Source of the DNA: Candidatus Methylomirabilis lanthanidiphila
Lineage (GTDB): Bacteria; Methylomirabilota; Methylomirabilia; Methylomirabilales; Methylomirabilaceae
Assembly: GCA_902196205.1 (NCBI GenBank)
Contig: CABIKM010000026.1
Span: 164,270 to 228,269, forward strand
Reading direction: 5' to 3'
Length of the DNA: 64,000 nt
In this document: positions 9,213-18,391 of the stretch, piece after piece
Numbering within the stretch: position 1 is the stretch's first letter
Layout of the letters: the number at the start of each line of letters is the position of its first letter
Notes under the pieces: generated by a model
Database searches by the model: none
What the model was told of the DNA's origin: nothing
The model's input: the letters and a program-made list of their open reading frames with translations, nothing else
Program-made: the position numbers and the translations under genes

Positions 9213-10541
9213 CTACCCTCCGCTCCCCTTCTCGAGGATCTGGCTTGCCTTGAGAATCTCCATCGCTCGCTTCAACTGGACGTCGCTGTTGGGATCAGGC
9301 CCGTCACGCTTGCCGATCTGCAGGGTGGCGTCCCCCTCCTCTTCAGAGATCTTCTTCTCCTCTCGTTTTTCTGGCCGCTCCTTACTCGGCTCACTTTCCT
9401 TATCACCTGGGCCGCTCTGCGCCTTCACCGGGGTGGGCCGTGGCACCTCCACGACGATATCCGGGACAAGCCCAGTGCCGTGGATTGACCGCCCCTTCGG
9501 TGTGAAGTACTTCGCCGTGGTCAAACGCAGGCCGGACCCATCGTTCAGCGGAACAACGGTCTGCACCGATCCCTTCCCGAAGGTCTTGGTTCCAAGAATC
9601 ACTGCTCTCTTCCAGTCCTGAAGCGCGCCCGCGACGATCTCGGAGGCGCTGGCGGAGCCCCCATTTACTAACACCACTATAGGGACCTTGGGAATCTGGG
9701 CCCCGTGTTCGGCCGAGAAACGGAGATCCTGATTCTTGAGCCGACCCTCGGTGTAGACGATGAGCTGTCCCTGGTCCAGGAACAGATCGGACACCTGGAC
9801 GGCCTGATTCAAGAGGCCGCCCGGGTTGTTGCGCAGGTCCAGCACCATCGCAGACATCCCGTTCTGCTCCAACTGCTCGATCGCCTTCAAGAGGTCCTTC
9901 CCGGTCCGCTCCTGGAATGCGCTGATTCGAACGTATGCGACTCCATCGCCCAGGTCTTTGGTCTTCACGCTTTTGACCTCGATGATCTCCCGAATCAGCT
10001 TCACCTCGAACGGCCCAGGAGACTCTTCGCGGAGGATGATCAGGGTGACGCTTGTACCCTGGGGACCCCGAAGCTTTTTTACCGCCTCCATAAGGGTCAT
10101 GTCTTTGCTAGGGTTGCCGTCGATCTTGATGATCCGGTCGCCAGGATGGATGCCGGCTCGGTCGGCCGGGGTCCCTTCGATCGGCGCGACGACCGTGAGC
10201 ATTCTATCCTTGACGGTGATCTCGATCCCCAGACCTCCGAATGAGCCATGGGTCTCGACCTGCATCTCTTTGAAGATATCGGGCGGCATGAACGCACTGT
10301 GAGGATCGAGCGACTCCAGCATCCCCTTGATCCCGCTGTAGATCAGGTCGCGGGGCTTCGTTTCGTCTACGTAATTCGCCTGGATCAGCGATAGGACCTC
10401 GGCAAAGACCTTCAACCGCTCGTAGCTGTCCTCGACCGCCGTAACCTCATGGTGGCCACCGCCGCCGATGACCAACAGCGCCAAGGTCAATACCACGACC
10501 ATGCCCTTCCGTCCCTTCCGAAACAGATCTCCGAATCTCAT
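9213..10541 (-). CDS. ctpA: C-terminal processing protease (S41 family)
   Basis: A periplasmic serine protease that trims the C-termini of envelope proteins. After one N-terminal hydrophobic segment (residues 14-27) comes a PDZ domain at about 95-180 with the GGLGIEI and AGIHPGD landmarks, then the protease core with SASASEI (296-302) and Lys323 in FGKGSVQT, the Ser-Lys dyad region. The C-terminus is a charged Lys/Glu tail. AGGAGG is six bases before the ATG. The gene follows envC and the ftsEX genes on the same strand; the link between such proteases and cell-wall hydrolase control is known in other bacteria, and here it is inferred from position only. Confidence 0.93.
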   Translation of the reverse strand: MRFGDLFRKGRKGMVVVLTLALLVIGGGGHHEVTAVEDSYERLKVFAEVLSLIQANYVDETKPRDLIYSGIKGMLESLDPHSAFMPPDIFKEMQVETHGSFGGLGIEITVKDRMLTVVAPIEGTPADRAGIHPGDRIIKIDGNPSKDMTLMEAVKKLRGPQGTSVTLIILREESPGPFEVKLIREIIEVKSVKTKDLGDGVAYVRISAFQERTGKDLLKAIEQLEQNGMSAMVLDLRNNPGGLLNQAVQVSDLFLDQGQLIVYTEGRLKNQDLRFSAEHGAQIPKVPIVVLVNGGSASASEIVAGALQDWKRAVILGTKTFGKGSVQTVVPLNDGSGLRLTTAKYFTPKGRSIHGTGLVPDIVVEVPRPTPVKAQSGPGDKESEPSKERPEKREEKKISEEEGDATLQIGKRDGPDPNSDVQLKRAMEILKASQILEKGSGG

Positions 10542-10603
10542 CGATTCCTCCTGGAAAATCAGCTATCAGCCTTTAGCTATTAGCTGACAGCTGACTGCTG
10601 CAT

Positions 10604-11839
10604 TCACATGGGGGCAAGCCAAGCCACAGGATTCTGGGGCCCGCCACGATACCGTATTTCGAAATAGAGCTGTGATCCGGTTACTGACCCTGTATTACCC
10701 ACTGATCCGATGGCCTGCCCCTTTGCGACGCGGTCGCCCGCCTTGACGAGGACCTCGGCGGCATGCGCATAGACGGTATAGTATCCCTCGCCGTGGTCGA
10801 GGACGATCAGCCGGCCATACCCTTTGAACCAATCGACGTACAGCGCGACGCCATCAGAGACCGAGACGATTTTTTGTCCCTCTGGAGCATTGATCTCAAT
10901 GCCGTGGTTGAAGGTCACCGTCCTGTAACGCGCGTGCTTCTGCCGCCCGAATGTAGAGGCCAGGACGCCGGTGGTAGGCCACGGCAAGCGGCCCTTGAGC
11001 GACGCAAACGATCCACTCGGTTCTTCGGACCGGTCGGAAGCCTGCGGCGGTATCGGACGAGGCGCTCTCCCGATCTGAGGCCGCTTCTGTTGCTGCAGAC
11101 GACCGATAAGGCGCTGTAGCTCGCGGGCTGCCAGCTCCAGTTCCAGAACCGCTGCCAGATGACCCTTTTTCTCCTCCTGCACCTTGACCAATAATACGCG
11201 CCTGGTCTGCTGCTCTTCCAGAATTTCTTCGCGTTTTTCTGTGACGGCCTTCTGGCCCTGGGTCAACTCGGCCTTCGATCGTTCCAGTTCGGCCTGTTGA
11301 GTCCCCAGCGTCTCAATCGTGGCGGTATAGGCCGCGACCATCTGTCGATCCTGATGTGCAATGGTTGCGAGGTATCGTATACGGCGCTCGGCGCCCGAGA
11401 GATCCTCAGAGGATAGAAGGGCCTGCACATAGCCGTGCTGCCCCTGTTTATAAATGGCGCGAACACGTCTCCGGAACAGGTCCTGTATCCGGTCAAGGCG
11501 AGTTCGGGTGAGCCCGATATCGTGCTGGGTCATCCGAAGCCGCTCTGCGCTGATCTTCAATCTGGTCTGCAGATCCTTCAGCTCCCGTCCCTTCTGCTGA
11601 AGCTCTCGATTAATCCGGTCCAGCTCATCAGAAAGTGTGCGCTCTTTCTGGGCGACCTGCCGCGCTTGCTTGCGCTCATGGTTCAGCTCTTTTTTGATCT
11701 GACTGAGTTCGTTCCGCTTCTCTCGGAGGCGCGATGAGGATCCTGTCTTGGTGTCAGCCGCCAAGCCGGATCGTGAGCCGACAAGGAGCGTTGCAATCAA
11801 CGCGATTATCACCCAGCGGGTAAGGGGCGACTGAACCAT
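10604..11839 (-). CDS. envC: EnvC-like murein hydrolase activator (degenerate M23 domain)
   Basis: The 411-residue protein has a signal peptide, a long coiled coil (about residues 35-250, rich in Glu, Gln, Arg and Lys) and a C-terminal LytM/M23 domain with NHGIEI, YYTVYAHA and YFEIRYRG. The catalytic set of M23 peptidases is incomplete: the first motif has Glu and the last His position reads YFEI. That is the state of EnvC and NlpD, which do not cut peptidoglycan but activate amidases. It lies directly after ftsX and ftsE, and FtsEX is the known partner of EnvC at the division septum, so the assignment is well supported by context. Confidence 0.88.
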   Translation of the reverse strand: MVQSPLTRWVIIALIATLLVGSRSGLAADTKTGSSSRLREKRNELSQIKKELNHERKQARQVAQKERTLSDELDRINRELQQKGRELKDLQTRLKISAERLRMTQHDIGLTRTRLDRIQDLFRRRVRAIYKQGQHGYVQALLSSEDLSGAERRIRYLATIAHQDRQMVAAYTATIETLGTQQAELERSKAELTQGQKAVTEKREEILEEQQTRRVLLVKVQEEKKGHLAAVLELELAARELQRLIGRLQQQKRPQIGRAPRPIPPQASDRSEEPSGSFASLKGRLPWPTTGVLASTFGRQKHARYRTVTFNHGIEINAPEGQKIVSVSDGVALYVDWFKGYGRLIVLDHGEGYYTVYAHAAEVLVKAGDRVAKGQAIGSVGNTGSVTGSQLYFEIRYRGGPQNPVAWLAPM

Positions 11840-11864
11840 TGCGCCTCTGTCCAGTGACTGCCGG

Positions 11865-12761
11865 CTACATCTTCAGGAAGCGGCTGACAGCAATCAAACT
11901 ACCCAAGGCGCCGATCACTGCGCCCCCGCCCACCAGACCTGCGATCATTGACGACTCCAAGAACCCATGACCCGTCGCTCTCAAGAAGAGCGAAGAGGTG
12001 GCACTGAAGGTCGGCGCCACAAATCGGTAGGCCGCAAACAAGACACCCAGCGCAAGCCCGGCGCCAAGGCCGCCCTGAAGCATCCCCTCCACTAGAAAGG
12101 GGGCGCGGATATACGCCTTAGTGGCGCCGACGAGGCGCATGATTTCAATCTCCTGCGCGCGCGCGTAGACGGCAAGCCGAATCGTATTTGAGACGATCAT
12201 CGCCGACCCGAGCGTCAGCACCGAACCGATGATGGTGCCCAGCAGCCTGATGAGCCGCGCAGCCTGAGACATCCGCTCGACCCATTCCTGTCCGTACTGG
12301 ATCTCCTCCACGCCCTCAAGGCGACTCAAGTACGCGCTGAGCCATTTGAGGGCCTCAGGGCTTTGATATCCCTCGCGGATCTTGAGCTGGAACGACGCAG
12401 GGAGCGGATTATCTCCCAAACCCTCGAGAAGGCTTTCCTGCCCCTTGAGCTCCCGACGGAAATTGGTAAGCGCCTCTTCCTTACTCGTGAACGTAAAGGT
12501 CTTGACGGCCGCCTCGTTCTCAATCCGTCGCTTCAGTATGTCCATCTGCAAAGGAGTAATCTGGTCATCCAGAAAGATAGACACCTGGAACTGCTCCTGC
12601 CACTGAGCGACCAGCGCGTTGAAATGCTGGATCAACAGGACAAAAATGCCGATGATGACAAACGACACCGCGATGCTGGCGATTGACGCCAAGCCGCCCC
12701 ATCCGGCACGAACCAGGTTGATCAGGGCGCACGTCAACAGATATTTCAGTCTCTCACCCAT
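11865..12761 (-). CDS. ftsX: Cell division ABC transporter permease-like protein FtsX
   Basis: The 298-residue protein has the FtsX layout: one N-terminal membrane helix (about 23-45), a periplasmic domain of some 130 residues with the conserved sequence around QVSIFLDDQ, and three C-terminal helices. FtsX with FtsE transmits a signal across the inner membrane to EnvC-type activators; it is not a transporter in the usual sense. It lies between ftsE and envC on the same strand, the order expected for one operon. Confidence 0.92.
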   Translation of the reverse strand: MGERLKYLLTCALINLVRAGWGGLASIASIAVSFVIIGIFVLLIQHFNALVAQWQEQFQVSIFLDDQITPLQMDILKRRIENEAAVKTFTFTSKEEALTNFRRELKGQESLLEGLGDNPLPASFQLKIREGYQSPEALKWLSAYLSRLEGVEEIQYGQEWVERMSQAARLIRLLGTIIGSVLTLGSAMIVSNTIRLAVYARAQEIEIMRLVGATKAYIRAPFLVEGMLQGGLGAGLALGVLFAAYRFVAPTFSATSSLFLRATGHGFLESSMIAGLVGGGAVIGALGSLIAVSRFLKM

Positions 12762-12839
12762 CTACCGGATGCCATGCGCGATATGCGGGGGAGACCCGCC
12801 AGCGCCCGAATCCCACGACCCCGCCGCCGGCCGCTGAAC

Positions 12840-13523
12840 TCAACCTGCCAGTCGATTCACCTGCTGCCATTCGCCAACAATCCTTCCCTGTTTAAGGAAT
12901 ACTGTCCGGCAGCCCGCCTCTTCCGCCAGTTTGAGATTGTGGGTGGCCACCAAGACAGTGGTACCCTGTGCGTTAATCTCAAAGAGCAGTCGAAGAACGT
13001 CCGTGGCCAGCTCGGGATCCAGATTCCCGGTCGGCTCGTCGGCCAAGAGGATGAGCGGATCGTTCATCAGCGCTCTTGCCATTGCCACCCGCTGCTGTTC
13101 GCCGCTTGACAGCTTATACGGCACCATCTGTGCCTTGTGGGACAGCCCAACCAGCGTCAGCAGTTGGGCGACCTTCCGCTTGGCCTCTAACGTGGTCTTG
13201 CCGACCACCTTGGCCACCAAGGCGAGATTGTCCTCCACAGTACGGTCGCGAAGGAGCTTAAAATCCTGAAAGACGATTCCCAGAGTCCGCCTGAGTTGCG
13301 GAACTACTCCCGGTTTCATGCGGACGATGTTGCGGCCATTGACCAGGATCTGGCCGGAGGTGGGAAGCTCGTCACAAAAGATCAAGCGGAGTAGCGTGCT
13401 TTTGCCGGCGCCGTTGGGGCCGGTCAGGAAGACCATCTCCCCTTTGTGAATATGAAGATCGACATCGACCAAGGCCTCCAGATCTTTTCCAAACGTCTTG
13501 TACACATGGAACATCTGGATCAT
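12840..13523 (-). CDS. ftsE: Cell division ATP-binding protein FtsE
   Basis: An ABC ATPase of 227 residues with Walker A GPNGAGKST, signature LSSGEQQRVA, Walker B LLADEPTGNLD and a switch His in ATHN. It energises FtsX. I start it at the ATG at 13523 (MIQMFHVYK), which matches the usual FtsE N-terminus; the frame stays open to 13586. The only good Shine-Dalgarno sequence, AAGGAGG, lies about 20 bases before this ATG, so spacing is unusually long and a slightly longer N-terminus cannot be excluded. Confidence 0.93.
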   Translation of the reverse strand: MIQMFHVYKTFGKDLEALVDVDLHIHKGEMVFLTGPNGAGKSTLLRLIFCDELPTSGQILVNGRNIVRMKPGVVPQLRRTLGIVFQDFKLLRDRTVEDNLALVAKVVGKTTLEAKRKVAQLLTLVGLSHKAQMVPYKLSSGEQQRVAMARALMNDPLILLADEPTGNLDPELATDVLRLLFEINAQGTTVLVATHNLKLAEEAGCRTVFLKQGRIVGEWQQVNRLAG

Positions 13524-13690
13524 AGTCGAAACAGCCCTAGATGACCTCCTTATATCTTCTACCCCGCCGGGCCACAACACGACCACAGGTGCGGAGCTCT
13601 TCTAACCTCTCCTCGCGGTTTCACGTTAACTCCTTTTCAGCATCAATGCAACCAAAAATCTTTTCGATGATGGCGGAGCGATCACTACCG

Positions 13691-14608
13691 CTATTCGGTA
13701 CGTTCGTGCGGTACCCGACGGCTTTTTGCGAGGTCCAGGAGGGTGCTCAGGTTTCGCTGATCCGCCTCGATAAAATCGCCTTTTTTCGGGGTTTCGATGA
13801 TCATTGGAATCCCGCGCAGGCGAGGATCGGTAACCAGGCAGCGGAACGCCGCGAGGCCGATCGTTCCCTTGCCGATGTGCTCATGACGGTCTACGCGGCA
13901 CCCCAATTCCCCCTTGCTGTCGTTGAGGTGAATGACCTTGAGCGAGGAGATGCCCACGATTCGGTCGAACAGATCCAGTACAGCATGATAGGCATCCGGC
14001 GTCCGAATATCGTAGCCGGCCGCGAACAGATGACAGGTATCCAGGCAGACGCCGGTCCGCTCAGGAAGACTGATCCCATGGAGCAGGAGGGCGATCTGCT
14101 CGAACCGATATCCCAAGGTGGTTCCCTGACCGGCGGTGGTTTCGAGCACTGCCCGGACTCGGCAACCTTCCGTCCGCTTCAGCAGTTCCCGGAGGCTATT
14201 CGCGACCTGTCGCAATCCCGCCTCCTCGCCGGCCCTCATGTGGGCCCCAGGATGGATGACCAGATAGGGGATGTCCAACGCCTCGGCTCGCTCGAGCTCC
14301 TCCATGCAGGCCGCCATCGACCTCTGATGCAACGCGGGGTCTGTGGAGGCCAGATTGATCAGGTACGCGCCGTGTGCGATGGTCGGGGCGATCGCGGCAG
14401 CCTGAAGATTTGCACGGAATCGGTCGATCTCTTCGGATGGTAATGGCCTGGCCCGCCACTGATTGCTGCTTTTGGTGAAAAGCTGAATCGTCCGACAGCC
14501 GACCTGCTGACCTCTGAGCGGCGCCAGATCAACTCCTCCCGCGATCGACATATGGGCGCCGAGGATCAAGTCGTCCGGTTGGATATGCGGCGGCGGCCGG
14601 GGTGTCAT
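13691..14608 (-). CDS. nfo: Deoxyribonuclease IV (AP endonuclease)
   Basis: Endonuclease IV cuts DNA at abasic sites and trims 3' blocking groups in base-excision repair. The TIM-barrel family landmarks are present: LGAHMSIAGG at the start, GVCLDTCHLFAAGYDI in the middle, NDSKGELG and DRHEHIG, and IETPKKG near the end; these carry the zinc ligands. Length is 305 residues. The N-terminal 18 residues precede the usual start, and a shorter product beginning at the Met of HMSIAGG is possible since no clear ribosome binding site supports the longer form. Confidence 0.95.
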   Translation of the reverse strand: MTPRPPPHIQPDDLILGAHMSIAGGVDLAPLRGQQVGCRTIQLFTKSSNQWRARPLPSEEIDRFRANLQAAAIAPTIAHGAYLINLASTDPALHQRSMAACMEELERAEALDIPYLVIHPGAHMRAGEEAGLRQVANSLRELLKRTEGCRVRAVLETTAGQGTTLGYRFEQIALLLHGISLPERTGVCLDTCHLFAAGYDIRTPDAYHAVLDLFDRIVGISSLKVIHLNDSKGELGCRVDRHEHIGKGTIGLAAFRCLVTDPRLRGIPMIIETPKKGDFIEADQRNLSTLLDLAKSRRVPHERTE

Positions 14609-14636
14609 TGTGGCAGTGATGGGCGTCGAGGACGGG

Positions 14637-14876
14637 TCAATGCAGACGGAACCGTTCAGTCAGCAGTCTTCGGAAGCGAGGCTGATAGATCAGATCGAAG
14701 ACCGCCTCTTTCCCTGGAAAGAGGCGGAGCGCCAACTCCCTTGTGGCGATGACCATCCTGGAGGCCTCCTCCAGCGACAGTGTGGTCTGGCTGATCGTAC
14801 TCATGGTGAGGCTCACCGCCAGCCGCAGTTGCCGTAATCTTTTTTCCTCTTCCTTCAGTTCCTCAGGGGTCGGCAT
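14637..14876 (-). CDS. Small helical protein of unknown function
   Basis: This 79-residue protein is highly charged at the N-terminus (PEELKEEEKRLRQLR) and otherwise helical, with no signal or membrane segment. I do not recognise the family. It lies 28 bases before nfo on the same strand, so the two could be co-transcribed. Support as a gene is its coding-like composition, the clean fit between neighbours and an AGAAG sequence before the ATG; it could still be spurious. Confidence 0.45.
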   Translation of the reverse strand: MPTPEELKEEEKRLRQLRLAVSLTMSTISQTTLSLEEASRMVIATRELALRLFPGKEAVFDLIYQPRFRRLLTERFRLH

Positions 14877-15061
14877 GATTTCTTCTGCTCCGTCATCCTG
14901 ACGTCATGATAGCAGAGGGCGCGACCGATTCCAAGGATTGTCACAGATGGCAGATCACAACTCGCCTGCGGCCCAGTTTAGAGTTGACGGCTTGGCCATG
15001 GGCGTCTTACCATGCGGCTGCTTGTCGAGGAGAGATGCCGAAACAAAAGGAGGACGGACAG

Positions 15062-15334
15062 ATGAAGATTCGAATTGAGCGCAACCCTTCCCAGGAGCGA
15101 CTTGCGGCGCTCAAGATTACGACCTGGCCAACCTGGAGCAAAGAGGTCTCAATCTTCCCTTGGAGCTACGACAGCACAGAGACCTGCTATTTTCTGGAGG
15201 GCGAGGTCGTCGTGATGCCTGACGATGGGGAGCCGGCGCAGGTAGGCAAGGGCGACCTCGTCGTGTTTCCAGTTGGGATGACCTGCACCTGGGATATCCG
15301 CCGCCCCGTCAAGAAGCATTACCGGTTTGATTGA
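15062..15334 (+). CDS. Small cupin-domain protein (DUF861-like)
   Basis: AGGAGG lies eight bases before the ATG at 15062. The 90-residue product is a single cupin barrel of the DUF861 type: the segment ETCYFLEGEVVV followed by VGKGDLVVFPVGMTCTW is the classical small-cupin core (strand, Gly-rich turn, P-x-G-x2-W end). Such proteins are cytoplasmic and often have no assigned substrate. It stands 29 bases before the PfkB kinase and may be co-transcribed with it. Confidence 0.75.
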   Translation: MKIRIERNPSQERLAALKITTWPTWSKEVSIFPWSYDSTETCYFLEGEVVVMPDDGEPAQVGKGDLVVFPVGMTCTWDIRRPVKKHYRFD

Positions 15335-15363
15335 CCTGGCCGCCATTACGGGAGACGACCTGC

Positions 15364-16239
15364 ATGGCGCGTATCCTGGCCATCGGCACTGCGACGCTTG
15401 ACCTCATCTTTACCCTCGCACGCTACCCTGATGAGGATGCCGAGCTTCGCGCCAGTGGGCTCTGCATCAGCCCGGGCGGCAACGCTGCCAATACCCTGAT
15501 TGTCCTCGGTCAACTGGGCCACACGTGCGCCTTTGGGGGTGTATTGGCGGATGGCCCAGAGGCTACCCCAATTCTGGAGCGTTTGGCCCGCCATCAGATC
15601 GACCTTACCGCTTGCCGCGCTGTTCGTGGCCGACCGCCGACCTCATGTGTCCTGTTGAGTCTCGAAGGGGGCTCGCGGACCATCGTGCATTATCGTGACC
15701 TGCCTGAGTATAGCGGTGACGACTTCGGACGGATTGATCTCGCGTCGTTCGACTGGGTCCATTTCGAGGCCCGTGATGGGCCGGAAACAGTCCGCATGAT
15801 CCGACGACTCCGGGAGAGCCGCCCGGACCTTCCGTGTTCGGTCGAGGTTGAGAAGCCGCGTCCAGGGATCGAGGCGGTGTTCGCCGACGCGATGCTGCTG
15901 ATCTTCTCACGCGCCTATGCCGGCCACCGCGGATTCGATGCGCCCCATCCCTTCTTGCTCCGGATGCGGGAGCAGGCCCCTCACGCCGACCTGATCGTCA
16001 CATGGGGCAAAGAAGGCGCTTATGGTCTCGATAGCCGGGGCGCGATTCACCACAGTCCCGCGTATCCTCCTGTCGAGGTGAAAGACACGCTGGGAGCTGG
16101 CGATACGTTTAACGCCGGGCTGATCGACGCCTACCTCAAGAGCCTTGGGTTGGCCGAGGCCCTGTCACAGGCCTGCCGCCTGTCCGGTAAGAAATGCGGC
16201 CAGATCGGCCTGGAGGGATTGGCAGGTAAGGGGCGCTAG
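15364..16239 (+). CDS. PfkB-family carbohydrate kinase
   Basis: A ribokinase-fold sugar or nucleoside kinase of 291 residues. The N-terminal substrate motif reads SPGGNAANTLIVLGQLG and the C-terminal PfkB signature reads DTLGAGDTFNAGLI, with the catalytic Asp in GAGD. The sequence resembles ketohexokinase-like members, but the substrate cannot be told. The ATG at 15364 is preferred because it begins the usual MARILAIGTATLD core. The next gene starts five bases after its stop. Confidence 0.85.
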   Translation: MARILAIGTATLDLIFTLARYPDEDAELRASGLCISPGGNAANTLIVLGQLGHTCAFGGVLADGPEATPILERLARHQIDLTACRAVRGRPPTSCVLLSLEGGSRTIVHYRDLPEYSGDDFGRIDLASFDWVHFEARDGPETVRMIRRLRESRPDLPCSVEVEKPRPGIEAVFADAMLLIFSRAYAGHRGFDAPHPFLLRMREQAPHADLIVTWGKEGAYGLDSRGAIHHSPAYPPVEVKDTLGAGDTFNAGLIDAYLKSLGLAEALSQACRLSGKKCGQIGLEGLAGKGR

Positions 16240-16243
16240 ACTC

Positions 16244-16999
16244 ATGATCGCAGATCGAATGCAGTTGTTGGTACCAGACGCGAGGCGGGACTCCGTGTCG
16301 ACGAACCGTCCACGGGCGCTGGTCGCATGGAGTAGCGGGAAGGACTCGGCTTGGGCGCTCCAGGTCCTGCGGCAGGCGGGTGAGGTGGAGGTGGTGGGGC
16401 TGCTCACTACCTTCAATGAGGCGTTCGACCGCGTCGCCATGCACGCCGTGCGGCGCGGGCTGGTCGAGGCGCAGGCACGGGCCGCCGGTCTCCCGCTCGT
16501 CAATGTGCCGCTTCCCTGGCCGTGCTCCAATGCAGCCTATGAGGAGGCGATGGGCCGGGCCCTGGCCGAGGTCCGCACGCAGCTTCAGGTTACGCATGTT
16601 GCCTTTGGCGATCTCTTCCTCGAGGACGTCCGGCAGTATCGTGAGAGCCGGATGCGGGGCACTGGACTCACGCCGCTGTTTCCACTGTGGGGCCGGCCAA
16701 CACGAACCCTCGCCCGCGAGATGGTGAGCGCCGGCCTCGAGGCCAGGATTACGTGCGTCGATCCAAAGAGGCTCGCCCCCTCGTATGCAGGGCGCCTATT
16801 CGATGGTAATCTATTGGATGAATTGCCTCATGAGGTGGATCCTTGTGGCGAACGTGGCGAGTTTCACACCTTTGCCTGGGCAGGGCCGATGTTTGCCTAT
16901 CCGATTCCGGTGAGTCCTGGTGAGGTGGTCACCCGCGACGGCTTCGTCTTCGCCGACCTGCTGCCAGGCACCGACAACCACGGGGCGATCGAAGCGTAA
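16244..16999 (+). CDS. Dph6-like ATP pyrophosphatase (PP-loop protein)
   Basis: The N-terminal part carries the PP-loop WSSGKDSAWAL, which binds ATP, and the body matches the Dph6 / ATP-binding domain 4 family (VTHVAFGDLFLEDVRQYRE, then CVDPKRL and a late GERGEFHTFAW). In eukaryotes and archaea Dph6 amidates diphthine; bacterial members have unknown substrates. The gene follows the PfkB kinase at four bases. Its stop codon is the first element of a 60-base sequence that is repeated after the next gene. Confidence 0.8.
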   Translation: MIADRMQLLVPDARRDSVSTNRPRALVAWSSGKDSAWALQVLRQAGEVEVVGLLTTFNEAFDRVAMHAVRRGLVEAQARAAGLPLVNVPLPWPCSNAAYEEAMGRALAEVRTQLQVTHVAFGDLFLEDVRQYRESRMRGTGLTPLFPLWGRPTRTLAREMVSAGLEARITCVDPKRLAPSYAGRLFDGNLLDELPHEVDPCGERGEFHTFAWAGPMFAYPIPVSPGEVVTRDGFVFADLLPGTDNHGAIEA

Positions 17000-17059
17000 T
17001 CCGCTGACCACGCATCTCACCATACGGCCCATTCTGTGGACTTCGCATCGACCCTCCCC
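16997..17059 (+). repeat. Left copy of imperfect direct repeat flanking the DUF4143 ATPase
   Basis: It begins with the Dph6-like gene's stop codon. Blocks TAATCCG, CGCAT, CCATA, TTCTG, GGACTT and GACC recur in the same order and spacing in 18389-18452, which begins with the ATPase stop codon. Confidence 0.65.
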
Positions 17060-17080
17060 GTCCTGTCCTTCATTGGCTGC

Positions 17081-17134
17081 TTGACAATTGCATCGTGAAT
17101 GGATATCATTCACGATGTGAATGATATCCATTCA
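17081..17134 (+). promoter_or_regulatory. Sigma-70-type promoter overlapped by an 18-bp inverted repeat
   Basis: TTGACA at 17081-17086 and TATCAT at 17104-17109 are separated by 17 bases. The -10 box lies within a perfect inverted repeat: the arms are 17096-17113 and 17117-17134 with a three-base centre. A protein bound there would block the promoter, so autoregulation or control by a dyad-binding repressor is likely. Confidence 0.7.
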
Positions 17135-18391
17135 GAACGTGAGTTGCAATATCGGCCGCGCTGGATCGCTCCCGCAGTCCAAGCCGCGGTCTCGGATCAT
17201 CCGGTAGTCGTCCTGTCCGGCGCCAGACAGGTCGGCAAAAGCACCTTTTTGCAGCATGAAGCGCCGTTCTCCGGGTGGCGCTATATCACTCTCGATGATC
17301 TCGACGTGCTGCGCCAAGCCAGGAATGATCCCTCCCCCCTTTGGGCCGGGGTAGAGCAGGTGGTGTTAGACGAGGTGCAGAGGGTGCCGGAACTGCTCTC
17401 CGCTGTCAAGGTGGCCGTCGATCAACGGCGAAGGAAGGTTCGTTTCATCCTTTCAGGCTCAGCCAATCTCCTCCTGATGCGGCAGGTGAGTGAAAGCCTG
17501 GCGGGTCGCGCCTTATATTTTTCCATGCTCCCGATGGCTCTCGGAGAGATGCACGGGAGATCGGCGCCAGATTTGCTCCTCAACCTTTTACAGGGGAAGA
17601 TGCCGACTGAGGGGCGGACCGAACGTCCGTCCGGAGAGCTGTCGGCACTCATGCTGCGCGGATGCATGCCGCCGCTACTGGCCTTATCCCAGCCTCAGAT
17701 GTGGATCCGTTGGTGGGAGGGCTACGTGATGACGTATCTGGAGCGGGACTTGCGCCGGTTGTCGCAGATCGAAGCGTTGTCTGATTTCCGCCGGCTGATG
17801 CAAGTCCTTGCCCTGCGGAGCGGTCAGGTACTCAATCAGACTGAAGTCGCTCGAGATATCGGAATGAGTCAGCCTACCGTACACCGGTATATTAACCTGC
17901 TTGAAACCACCAGCCTTCTGGAGCGACTGCCCGCATTCGCCCGCAATCGTACGAAGCGGATCATGAAGTCTCCGAAGATCTACTGGATCGACCCCGGGTT
18001 GGTCGCGTATCTTTCAGGCCATCACGAGGCCGAAGCCCTGTATGCCTCCAGAGAGGCGGGGGCCATGTTTGAGACCTTGGTCTTCCTGCATCTGCGCGCA
18101 CTCACGCAATTGCTGGTGCCCAGGCCGCACCTGTACTATTGGCGGACGGTAACCGGGAAGGAGACCGATTTTGTCATCGAGCAGGGGCGGAGGCTGATAG
18201 CGGTAGAGGTCAAGCTGGGTACGTCCCCGCGCTATGCCGACGCAGCGGGGCTGCGGGTATTTTTGGACGAATATCCGGAGACGGCAGCAGGCATCCTGAT
18301 TCATTCGGGCGACAAGGTGCAATATCTGCATGAGAAGATCGTTGCCGTTCCGTGGCACCTTCTCGCCGGCGAGGGGACGAGTGGTCAATAA
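17117..18391 (+). CDS. AAA ATPase with DUF4143 domain
   Basis: This is a P-loop ATPase of the family with an N-terminal AAA module and C-terminal DUF4143. Walker A is SGARQVGKST, Walker B is VLDEVQ, and the sensor region is FILSGSANLLL; the C-terminal part holds a winged-helix-like segment (EVARDIGMSQPTVHRYI) and the PD-(D/E)xK-like DFVIE ... AVEVK typical of DUF4143. Function is unknown in general; such genes are common in variable regions. The frame opens at an ATG at 17099, but that codon overlaps the -10 box, so translation more likely starts at the GTG at 17117, close to the predicted transcription start, as a leaderless mRNA. Confidence 0.82.
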   Translation: MNDIHSERELQYRPRWIAPAVQAAVSDHPVVVLSGARQVGKSTFLQHEAPFSGWRYITLDDLDVLRQARNDPSPLWAGVEQVVLDEVQRVPELLSAVKVAVDQRRRKVRFILSGSANLLLMRQVSESLAGRALYFSMLPMALGEMHGRSAPDLLLNLLQGKMPTEGRTERPSGELSALMLRGCMPPLLALSQPQMWIRWWEGYVMTYLERDLRRLSQIEALSDFRRLMQVLALRSGQVLNQTEVARDIGMSQPTVHRYINLLETTSLLERLPAFARNRTKRIMKSPKIYWIDPGLVAYLSGHHEAEALYASREAGAMFETLVFLHLRALTQLLVPRPHLYYWRTVTGKETDFVIEQGRRLIAVEVKLGTSPRYADAAGLRVFLDEYPETAAGILIHSGDKVQYLHEKIVAVPWHLLAGEGTSGQ

